DNA of 5,164 bases from Deltaproteobacteria bacterium (GCA_030590185.1 JAUUZB010000409.1:1-5164); one strand, 5' to 3'; numbered from the stretch's first letter, positions 1 to 5,164 are shown. The notes: generated by a model from the letters alone, not told the origin. Program-made: numbers and translations.

Positions 1-58
1 GGAGTAGCCCCGCACCCCACGGCGACCGCTCCCAACTACGCGCCCGGGCGCCGCGGCC

Positions 59-397
59 CTACTTCTTTGGCTTCGGACAGGTCTTCTGCACCTTGCCGGT
101 GAAGCAGACCAGCGTGACGTTATCGGCGCAGAGCTTTGGGCCGATACCAGGCACGGTCAACAGGGTCGCCCAATTCTTGAAGTTCCACGCTTTCTTGCCG
201 GCCTTGGTCGCCTCGGTCCGCTTCTTCTTGCGGAAGTCGATGATCGCCTTGGCGAGCTTGTCCTGGATGCCCTTGAGGGCCATCAGGTCCTTGGCGGTCG
301 CCTTCTCGACGTCGACGCACTTCGGCGCGGCGGCAAAGGCAGGGGTGCTGACGGCCAGAAAGGCGATGGCGAGCAACAGCGAGAGCAGGGTACGCAT
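59..397 (-). CDS. Secreted ComEA-like helix-hairpin-helix (HhH) protein
   Basis: A 112-residue protein with a clear Sec signal peptide (MRTLL, hydrophobic core to about residue 17, AFA-A cleavage near residues 20-24). The mature part holds two HhH-like motifs: the first at about 36-54 (DLMALKGIQDKLAKAIIDF) and the second at about 77-93, with a canonical PGIGPK hairpin at 83-88. This is the (HhH)2 layout of the ComEA DNA-binding domain, which binds DNA backbone non-specifically. Hairpin 1 is degenerate (GIQ instead of GIG). A basic insert (residues 56-76, many Lys/Arg) separates the motifs. Four cysteines (27, 90, 98, 107) could form two disulfides in the periplasm. The ATG at 397 is chosen because GGAGG lies 6 nt upstream and the signal peptide starts there; an ATG at 436 would add 13 residues ahead of it. 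It is last in the minus-strand series, 73 bp after the kinase gene. DNA binding is inferred from family; a role in DNA uptake is not shown, as no other competence gene is in view. Confidence 0.85.
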   Translation of the reverse strand: MRTLLSLLLAIAFLAVSTPAFAAAPKCVDVEKATAKDLMALKGIQDKLAKAIIDFRKKKRTEATKAGKKAWNFKNWATLLTVPGIGPKLCADNVTLVCFTGKVQKTCPKPKK

Positions 398-403
398 GGG
401 GAT

Positions 404-408
404 CCTCC
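404..408 (-). promoter_or_regulatory. Shine-Dalgarno of the HhH protein gene
   Basis: On the minus strand GGAGG lies 6 nt ahead of the ATG at 397. It decides this start over the in-frame ATG at 436, and the resulting protein begins directly with the signal peptide. Confidence 0.8.
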
Positions 409-426
409 AGAGTTGAAAGCGGGCAG

Positions 427-455
427 AAACTGGCATCGCCCGGGACGCGGGTCAA
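427..455 (-). promoter_or_regulatory. Possible weak promoter of the HhH gene
   Basis: On the minus strand TTGACC (455-450) precedes, by 17 nt, CAGTTT (432-427), which keeps only the A and the final T of a -10 element. The -35 is set in the 9-mer GGCTTGACC (458-450), the same 9-mer found at 4083-4091 before the MlaC-like gene. It would allow the HhH gene to be expressed apart from the kinase. The -10 is poor, so this is tentative. Confidence 0.25.
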
Positions 456-470
456 GCCGGCGCCGAGCCT

Positions 471-2777
471 TCAGCGCGGCGGCATGTTCCGGGCGAAGGG
501 GCTGCCGCCCATCAGCTTGTCGATGTTTTCCCGGGCCCGTTGGGCGACGACGTCCATCAGCTTCTGCTTGACCACCGGCCTGGAGGCGAGCACCTCATCG
601 AGGGCGACGCCGCTGAGCTCGAGGGCCTCCACCCGGCTGGTGGCCTGCACCGTGGCGGTGCGGGGGACGCCACGCAACACCGCCACCTCGCCGAAGACGG
701 CACCCGGGCCGATGCTGGAGAGCACCGTGCGCGGTCCTCCCTGCTCGGTGAAGACCTCGGCGGTGCCGCTCTTGATCAGGTAGATCTCGTTTGAGCCGTC
801 GCCTTCCTTGATGATGGTGGCGCCCTCTTCGAACATCTTGAGGTCGAACCTGCTCACCAGTCCCCGGCGGTCATCGACCGGCAGGACGCCGAACACCGGC
901 GAGGTGGCCATCACCGTCTCGACGATGCGCTCCTTGTAGAACTGCAGCAGGATATTCCCGGCCTGGGGGTTGCGCTGCATCACCCGATCGTAGACGCCCG
1001 TATCGATCTCAAAGGCATCCACCGCGTAGAGCGCCTCGACGGTGGCGCTGCGCGGCGCGCTGGTGAAGAAGGAGTTCTCGCCGAAGAAATCGCCAGAGGT
1101 GAGCGAGGAGAGATAGATCCGCTGCCCCTCGCTGCCGATGGCGTAGACCAGCACCCGACCCTGCCCGATCAGGTACATGGTCTCCCCGCTGTCCCCTTCC
1201 TTGACGATGTCCTCACCCTCGGCGAAGCGCCGGAGACGGGCCTGTTGGGCGAACTCGGCAAAGGCGTCGCCGTCGAGGTAGGAGAGCAGCGGCGTACTCA
1301 CCCCGGCGCCACCGCCCGCCTTGGCGTCGTCGAGCAACTCGAGCAACAACTCGTTCACCGGTCCGCCATTGATCGCGAGCAGCTCGCGGATCTCGCGATC
1401 CTCAGCACCGTGGAGCAACGGCAGGCGCCCGATCTCGGCGCGCAACTCAGCGAAGGGCCGGTTGCGCAGCCGGGCCTTGGCGCACAACAAGGCCTGGGCG
1501 AGCAACCCGGCCTGGGCGAAACGTAAGGCAGCGCCGCGCCAGAAGGCATCGGCCGCCTCCGGGTGACCCTCCTTCTCACAGATCTTACCCATCTTGACGA
1601 GCGTCCACAGACTCGGGGTCGTGCGGAAAGACTCGATCGCCCTGATCAGCTTCGGGCTCCAGTCGAAGCCGGCCGGCCGCTGGGCGGTCAACTCCTCCTC
1701 GAGCGGCGGTGTGGCCGGAGCCGGGAAGGCCTCACCTACGCTCAGCACCTCCGGTACGATCTGCGTGGAGCCGCTACAGGCAGCCGGTGCGTCCGAGAGG
1801 GCGAGCTCCTCAGCATCGCCGGTGTGCAGCGCCTCCTCGGTGTGGTCCTCCCCGATCTCCTTGAGCTCCTGGCGATGACCCTCCAGGAAGCTCTGGAGCA
1901 GGTAGCCGCTCGCCTCCGGGTAGTGCCGGTGACGAAATACCCGCAGCGCCTCGCCGAAGGCCCGGGCCGCCTGGTACCGATCGTTGAGCTCCCGGGCGAC
2001 CCCCTTCATCACCAGCGCGTCGAGCTCCGCGGGCAGGTCCGAGCGGAAGGATGAGGGCGGCGCGATACGCGCCTCTTGGATCTTCTCGAAGAACTCGGCA
2101 TCCATGGTGGTGCCGTAGGCGGGCCGGCCGGTGAGCATCTCCCACAACACCATGGCGGTGGCGAAGACGTCGGCGCGACGATCGAGCGCCTGGTTGTTGG
2201 CGTGCTCCGGCGACATGTAACAGAGCTTGCCGACGATCATCCCGGGCTGGGTGTGGGTGGTGCGGGTCGCGGAGAGGGCGATGCCGAAGTCGGCGACCTT
2301 CACCGCGCCGTGGAAGTCCAACATGATGTTGCCCGGGCTGATGTCCCGGTGCACGACGTGGAGCGGCACGCCATCCTTGCCGATGTGGTTGTGAGCGTAG
2401 TCGAGCCCCTTGCACACCTCCTCGGTGATCAGCAGCGCCAGGCCGGGGTCCATCCCCCGGTTGCGTATCCCGTCGAGCTCGACCAAGGCGCCCACGTCGC
2501 AACCGTTGATGAGCTCCATCGCCAGGTAGTAGCAGTCGTCGATCTTTCCAAAGTCGAAGACCTGGACGATGTTCGGGTGGGCGAAGGTGATCGACACCCG
2601 CGCCTCGTCGATGAACATTGAAAAGAACTTCTCGTCCTTGGAGAGGTCGGAGCGAATCCGCTTGATGACCAGGGTCTTCTCGAAGCCATCGATGCTGGCG
2701 GAGCGCGCCAGGAAAATCTCGGCCATGCCGCCCACGGCGAGGCGGCGGACCAACTGATAACGCCCAAAACGGTCCAC
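471..2777 (-). CDS. Ser/Thr protein kinase with two C-terminal cyclic-nucleotide-binding domains
   Basis: A 768-residue soluble protein with no transmembrane segment. The Hanks-type kinase domain spans about 7-281: glycine loop LAVGGMAE (13-20), ATP-anchoring K39, helix-C E58, catalytic loop HRDISPGN (143-150, D145), DFG (163-165), SPE (189-191), D203 and R267. All main catalytic residues are present, although the usual catalytic-loop Lys is Ser147. The activation loop carries several Thr (171, 173, 174, 176). A linker (282-504) has an acidic stretch and a TPR-like helical part (about 385-440). Two CNB domains follow (about 505-615 and 625-745), each with an intact phosphate-binding cassette: FGE...APRSATV (565-580) and FGE...VPRTATV (695-710). 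Inferred role: cytosolic phosphorylation of Ser/Thr substrates gated by a cyclic nucleotide or similar ligand. The start is GTG; no other start codon lies between it and the upstream in-frame stop (2805-2807). It follows the rhomboid gene by 41 bp. Substrate and ligand are unknown. Confidence 0.95.
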   Translation of the reverse strand: MDRFGRYQLVRRLAVGGMAEIFLARSASIDGFEKTLVIKRIRSDLSKDEKFFSMFIDEARVSITFAHPNIVQVFDFGKIDDCYYLAMELINGCDVGALVELDGIRNRGMDPGLALLITEEVCKGLDYAHNHIGKDGVPLHVVHRDISPGNIMLDFHGAVKVADFGIALSATRTTHTQPGMIVGKLCYMSPEHANNQALDRRADVFATAMVLWEMLTGRPAYGTTMDAEFFEKIQEARIAPPSSFRSDLPAELDALVMKGVARELNDRYQAARAFGEALRVFRHRHYPEASGYLLQSFLEGHRQELKEIGEDHTEEALHTGDAEELALSDAPAACSGSTQIVPEVLSVGEAFPAPATPPLEEELTAQRPAGFDWSPKLIRAIESFRTTPSLWTLVKMGKICEKEGHPEAADAFWRGAALRFAQAGLLAQALLCAKARLRNRPFAELRAEIGRLPLLHGAEDREIRELLAINGGPVNELLLELLDDAKAGGGAGVSTPLLSYLDGDAFAEFAQQARLRRFAEGEDIVKEGDSGETMYLIGQGRVLVYAIGSEGQRIYLSSLTSGDFFGENSFFTSAPRSATVEALYAVDAFEIDTGVYDRVMQRNPQAGNILLQFYKERIVETVMATSPVFGVLPVDDRRGLVSRFDLKMFEEGATIIKEGDGSNEIYLIKSGTAEVFTEQGGPRTVLSSIGPGAVFGEVAVLRGVPRTATVQATSRVEALELSGVALDEVLASRPVVKQKLMDVVAQRARENIDKLMGGSPFARNMPPR

Positions 2778-2783
2778 GCTTAC

Positions 2784-2789
2784 GTTATA
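2784..2789 (-). promoter_or_regulatory. -10-like hexamer next to the kinase start codon
   Basis: On the minus strand TATAAC (5/6 match to TATAAT) is followed by 6 nt and the GTG at 2777, the same spacing as for the rhomboid gene. No clear -35 (TTCATT at 17-nt spacing) and no good Shine-Dalgarno. It may give the kinase its own leaderless transcript in addition to read-through from the rhomboid gene. Confidence 0.3.
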
Positions 2790-2818
2790 GCGGAAGGATC
2801 GGAATTAATGAAACGCGC

Positions 2819-4012
2819 TCAATGGACTCGATCCCGACTGCTCGCCTCGATCTCCTCGAGTAGCTCGCGGACGGTGCGCTCCTGCTCAAGGGATGAGTCG
2901 AGATCGAGCACGGTCAGCAGATGCTGGTGGGCCGCGGTCATCCGGCCCAAGCCGCGTAGGTGGATGATCGCCGCCCGCAGGTGGGCCGCCGGCAGGTCGG
3001 AGCTCATCGGTCGGGTCGAGATGAATCGCCGGAGCACGGCCAGGGCCGCGTCGTAGCTGCCATCGGCCGCCAGACCATCGGCGAGCCCGAAGACCAGCCC
3101 AGCGGGCAGGTGGCTGCGGGCCGCCGCCGACATTAGAGTGTATTCTCGCAGGGCCGCCGGCCATCCGCCCGCCGCCCGCGCCGCTTCGAGGATCTCCTGC
3201 GGCCCCTGTTGCACCGAGCCCAGGGGTGTTCCGGGCGACGGGGGCGCGTCCGGCGCGGTGGGCTCCCCTCCACCACGGCGCTCTACCAAACGGGTGAGTC
3301 CCCAGGCCACGAGGAGACCACCACCAAAGCCGCCGATGTGGGCGCTGTGGGCGACGTTGCCCGTCTCACCAAGGATCATCGGCAGCAGATCCGCCACCAG
3401 CACGTAGAAACCCACGACCCATCGGGCTGGGAATGGCACGAGCCGCACCAACCACAGGATGACCACCAGCAGGACCACGCGGTTGCGGGGGAACCACATG
3501 AAGTAGCATCCCATCACGCCGAAGACCGCGCCCGAGGCGCCGACCATTGGGGCCGGGGAGTGACCGCTCAAGGACCAGTAGACCGCGCCCGCCAGCAGGC
3601 CCATGGCTAGGTACGCCAAGGTATAGACCAGCGGGCTCATCCGGTTCTCGACGTTGCGGCCGGCCACCCACAGGAAGAGCATGTTTCCGGCCAGGTGCAG
3701 CCAGGATCCGTGCAGAAACATGTAGGTCACCAGAGTAGGCAACGACGGAGCGGCGGCGCGGAAACCGTAGTGAAAGAGGAAGACGTCGTAGGCGCTGGTG
3801 TGGACCAACAGCTGCGCGTAGCTGGCGCCGGTGAGACGGGCGGTCACCGCCAGGTACTCCCGCACCGCCGGATCCGAGGGGTCGACCCCCGTGCCCATCA
3901 GCGGCAGGGCCACGATCAGAAATACTCCGACGTTGACCGCGATCAGACCGTAGGTCGCCCACGGCCGACCCGGGGCGCGGGGCTCGTCACGGATGGGGAG
4001 GGCGAGGAACAT
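2819..4012 (-). CDS. Rhomboid family intramembrane serine protease with C-terminal TPR-like region
   Basis: A 397-residue polytopic inner-membrane protein. The N-terminus (PIRDEPRAPGRPW, then a first membrane helix at about 18-37) is typical of bacterial rhomboids. Further helices lie at about 95-117, 127-147, 155-175, 177-215 and 222-242. Catalytic features are intact: HxxxN (H106, N110), GASG with nucleophile S160, and AHIGG with H225, the Ser/His dyad that cleaves membrane-spanning substrates. After a Pro/Gly-rich linker (245-268) comes a soluble tail with about two TPR-like repeats (about 300-375), suggesting partner binding on the cytosolic side. The ATG at 4012 is preferred because rhomboid similarity begins there. 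An in-frame ATG at 4111 would add 33 Arg/Pro-rich residues that look non-coding and overlap the opposite promoter, though a GAAGG lies 8 nt ahead of it. No Shine-Dalgarno precedes 4012; a GATAAT hexamer sits 6 nt upstream. First gene of the leftward unit; substrate unknown. Confidence 0.93.
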   Translation of the reverse strand: MFLALPIRDEPRAPGRPWATYGLIAVNVGVFLIVALPLMGTGVDPSDPAVREYLAVTARLTGASYAQLLVHTSAYDVFLFHYGFRAAAPSLPTLVTYMFLHGSWLHLAGNMLFLWVAGRNVENRMSPLVYTLAYLAMGLLAGAVYWSLSGHSPAPMVGASGAVFGVMGCYFMWFPRNRVVLLVVILWLVRLVPFPARWVVGFYVLVADLLPMILGETGNVAHSAHIGGFGGGLLVAWGLTRLVERRGGGEPTAPDAPPSPGTPLGSVQQGPQEILEAARAAGGWPAALREYTLMSAAARSHLPAGLVFGLADGLAADGSYDAALAVLRRFISTRPMSSDLPAAHLRAAIIHLRGLGRMTAAHQHLLTVLDLDSSLEQERTVRELLEEIEASSRDRVH

Positions 4013-4018
4013 CGGTGG

Positions 4019-4024
4019 ATTATC
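4019..4024 (-). promoter_or_regulatory. -10-like hexamer next to the rhomboid start codon
   Basis: On the minus strand GATAAT (5/6 match to TATAAT) is followed by 6 nt and the ATG at 4012. Transcription would start at or within a base or so of the start codon, i.e. a leaderless mRNA. The only -35-like sequence (TTGCAC, 4050-4045) is 20 nt away, longer than ideal. No Shine-Dalgarno is seen, which fits. Confidence 0.35.
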
Positions 4025-4085
4025 TTGGGCGGTCCGGGACGTTGGTGCAACACCCTGACCATGGGGCCGTCTCGACCTCCCTGGC

Positions 4086-4114
4086 TTGACCTCTGCCCGG
4101 CTCGTGGCCATAAC
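4086..4114 (+). promoter_or_regulatory. Candidate sigma-70-type promoter of the MlaC-like/RND unit
   Basis: TTGACC (4086-4091, 5/6 match to TTGACA) is followed after exactly 17 nt by CATAAC (4109-4114, 4/6 match to TATAAT). Transcription would begin near 4121, giving a leader of about 40 nt that contains the AGGAG ribosome-binding site of the gene at 4161. Predicted by eye only. Confidence 0.45.
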
Positions 4115-4148
4115 AGCGACCTTCGTGGGTCTACCCTGCGGAAATCAG

Positions 4149-4153
4149 AGGAG
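4149..4153 (+). promoter_or_regulatory. Shine-Dalgarno of the MlaC-like gene
   Basis: AGGAG with a 7-nt spacer to the ATG at 4161. It decides this start over the in-frame TTG at 4086 and agrees with the signal peptide beginning at 4161. Confidence 0.75.
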
Positions 4154-4160
4154 AGTACTG

Positions 4161-4733
4161 ATGTACCTGCGCGCCCTGGGAGTCTTCCTGCTCGTCACTG
4201 GCATCGCCGCAGCGGCCCCGGCCGCCAAACCGACCGACAAGGAGGCTCAAAAGACCATCAAGACTGTCCTGACCGCCATTCGCTACGACAAGAACGACCT
4301 GGCCGCCAAGCAGTTGGCCTGGGGGCCGATGTCCAAGGCTTTCCTCGGCGATTATTGGAAAAAGCTCAGCGGCGATGAGCAGAAGGAAGTGACCGCCGGC
4401 ATCGAGACCCTGATCCGGAAGATCAGCTTCACCAAGGGCCGCGACCTGTTCGAGCACCTCGACGCCGTGCTCTACGCGCCGGTCGAGATGGAGGAGGACA
4501 AGGCGCTGGTCAAGACGACGGTGGTGGTCCACCGCCAGTACAAAAAAACCGAGATCGTCATTGATTTCGTCCTGGTTGAGGAAGGCGGCCAGTGGAAAAT
4601 CATGGACACGGTCATGGCGGGCGAGAGCACCACCGAGGGGTTCTACGAAGATCAGGTGGAGCCGCTCTTCGAGGAGGGGGGTAGCGCCGCGCTGATGAAG
4701 GCCCTGCGTGAGAAGCTCGCCGACCTGAAGTAA
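4161..4733 (+). CDS. MlaC/Ttg2D (HpnM-like) family periplasmic lipid-binding protein
   Basis: A 190-residue exported protein. Signal peptide: MYLRALG, hydrophobic to about residue 16, AAA-AP cleavage near 18-21. The mature part fits the MlaC/Ttg2D (toluene tolerance) family: an N-terminal helical segment, DYWKKLSGDEQKEV (64-77, matching the family's YW..L...Q), a beta-rich stretch 117-139 including IVIDFVL, the QWKIMD motif (144-149, like WKVYD in MlaC) followed by V and GES, then FYEDQ...GG...LMKALREK (161-185, like the family's NYR.QF...GFD.LI..L). Members are soluble periplasmic carriers of phospholipid or other lipid between inner and outer membrane. The ATG at 4161 is chosen for the signal peptide and the AGGAG 7 nt upstream; a TTG at 4086 is in frame but lies within the predicted -35 element. 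The next gene, an RND/MMPL transporter, starts 6 bp downstream, so a co-transcribed lipid-transport pair is likely. The cargo (phospholipid, hopanoid or other) cannot be told from sequence. Confidence 0.88.
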   Translation: MYLRALGVFLLVTGIAAAAPAAKPTDKEAQKTIKTVLTAIRYDKNDLAAKQLAWGPMSKAFLGDYWKKLSGDEQKEVTAGIETLIRKISFTKGRDLFEHLDAVLYAPVEMEEDKALVKTTVVVHRQYKKTEIVIDFVLVEEGGQWKIMDTVMAGESTTEGFYEDQVEPLFEEGGSAALMKALREKLADLK

Positions 4734-4739
4734 ATCCCG

Positions 4740-5164
4740 ATGAAAAAACGCATCGCCCGCGCCGCCAGTCGCCTCGTCATCGCCCGACCGGGCATGGTGG
4801 CCATCCTCCTGATCTTGATCACCGTCTTCTCCGCCTGGCGGGTGAGCAAGCTGACCATCAACTACAACCAGATCGAGCTGATCCCGCAGGATCTGCCGTC
4901 GGTGGTCGCCACCAAGAACATGATCGAGATGATCGGCGCGGTCGGCTTTCTGCTGATCCCGATCAAGGGCAAGGACCTCGACCACACCAAGCTGGTGGCG
5001 GACGACATGGCGGCGTTCCTCGAGGCGCTGCCAGAGGTCCGTGCCGTCACCTACACGCAGGACGTCAAGTTCATCCGCGACCGGATCCCGCTCTACATCC
5101 TAACCGAGGATCTCAAGGAAGGCTCCAAGCGCATCCGCAAGTACCTGCGCTACCTGATCAATCA
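4740..5164 (+). CDS. RND/MMPL superfamily transporter, N-terminal part (runs off the window)
   Basis: An open frame from the ATG at 4740 to the window end without a stop, 141 complete codons. The N-terminus is a short basic cytosolic stretch (MKKRIARAASRLVIARPG) followed by one membrane helix (about 19-33, MVAILLILITVFSAW) and then the beginning of a large extracytoplasmic domain with the segment TINYNQIELIPQDLPSV (about 39-55). That layout, with I/L-P-x-D-x-P shortly after the first helix, is typical of MMPL/HpnN-type RND proteins, normally about 800-900 residues with 12 membrane helices, so most of the protein is outside the window. It starts 6 bp after the stop of the MlaC-like gene with only a weak GAAG upstream, so translational coupling is plausible. 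It probably moves a lipid or hydrophobic compound with the MlaC-like partner. Specific assignment to HpnN is not possible from this fragment. Confidence 0.8.
   Translation, partial: MKKRIARAASRLVIARPGMVAILLILITVFSAWRVSKLTINYNQIELIPQDLPSVVATKNMIEMIGAVGFLLIPIKGKDLDHTKLVADDMAAFLEALPEVRAVTYTQDVKFIRDRIPLYILTEDLKEGSKRIRKYLRYLIN

Noticed and set aside
40..51. Perfect 12-bp palindrome GCGCCCGGGCGC just after the HhH gene stop
   Set aside because: It has no loop and is not followed by a T-run in either direction, so it is not a convincing intrinsic terminator; such palindromes arise readily in GC-rich DNA.
398..470. Terminator between the kinase and HhH genes
   Set aside because: Only short GC-rich complementarity (CCCG/CGGG) without a following T-run; read-through remains possible.
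1563..2621. Long open frames on the plus strand opposite the kinase gene (1563-2054 and 2076-2621)
   Set aside because: They lie antisense to conserved kinase and linker codons, have low-complexity His/Gly/Val/Leu-rich products and no recognisable domain; they reflect the GC-rich third-position bias of the real gene.
4044..4054. Small inverted repeat GGTG-CAA-CACC in the divergent intergenic region as an operator
   Set aside because: Arms are only 4 bp, cannot be extended, and there is no second copy; within chance expectation.
3695..4378. 227-codon plus-strand frame crossing the rhomboid N-terminus, the intergenic region and the MlaC-like start
   Set aside because: It runs antisense to the rhomboid and then out of frame over the MlaC-like gene; no domain or signal peptide and no consistent start site.
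4542..4548. A7 run inside the MlaC-like gene as a possible slippage or frameshift site
   Set aside because: The frame stays open and conserved family motifs (QWKIMD and the C-terminal helix) follow in the same frame, so no frameshift is indicated; the run simply encodes Lys-Lys.
4131..4985. 284-codon open frame on the minus strand across the MlaC-like and RND genes
   Set aside because: It spans two well-supported plus-strand genes and their junction; its product is rich in Asp, His, Leu and Gly without domain similarity, which is a mirror of the sense codons.

Overview
The window is GC-rich with strong G/C bias at third codon positions, and it comes from a Gram-negative bacterium. The best guess is a deltaproteobacterial or Myxococcota-type organism. 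Reasons: a eukaryotic-type Ser/Thr kinase whose catalytic loop reads HRDISPGN (the HRD-[IV]-S-P variant I associate with that group), the kinase fused to cyclic-nucleotide-binding domains, and a periplasmic lipid-transport pair (MlaC-like plus RND/MMPL). The taxonomic call is inference from these protein features only.

Layout. Two divergent transcription units leave a shared intergenic region at about 4013-4160. Leftwards (minus strand), in transcription order, are: a rhomboid intramembrane serine protease with a C-terminal TPR-like tail (4012-2819); a 768-residue cytosolic Ser/Thr kinase carrying two tandem cyclic-nucleotide-binding (CNB) domains at its C-terminus (2777-471); and a small secreted helix-hairpin-helix protein related to the DNA-binding domain of ComEA (397-59). 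Gaps are 41 and 73 bp, so the first two could easily share a transcript; the third has its own strong Shine-Dalgarno and possibly its own promoter. Rightwards (plus strand) are an MlaC/Ttg2D-family periplasmic lipid-binding protein (4161-4733) and, 6 bp later, the first 141 codons of an RND/MMPL-type transporter (4740 to beyond the window end).

How the genes may work together. The plus-strand pair resembles the HpnM/HpnN arrangement: a soluble periplasmic lipid carrier encoded next to an inner-membrane RND exporter, implying lipid traffic between inner and outer membrane. The minus-strand genes look like signalling and envelope functions: a membrane protease, a kinase with built-in second-messenger sensors, and a secreted putative nucleic-acid-binding protein. 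No direct functional link between the minus-strand products is proven by the sequence. The most notable items are the kinase-CNB-CNB architecture (reverse domain order to eukaryotic PKG), and the -10-like hexamers exactly 6 nt upstream of both the rhomboid and kinase start codons, neither of which has a convincing Shine-Dalgarno, suggesting leaderless mRNAs. No RNA genes, insertion sequences, CRISPR arrays or long repeats were seen.
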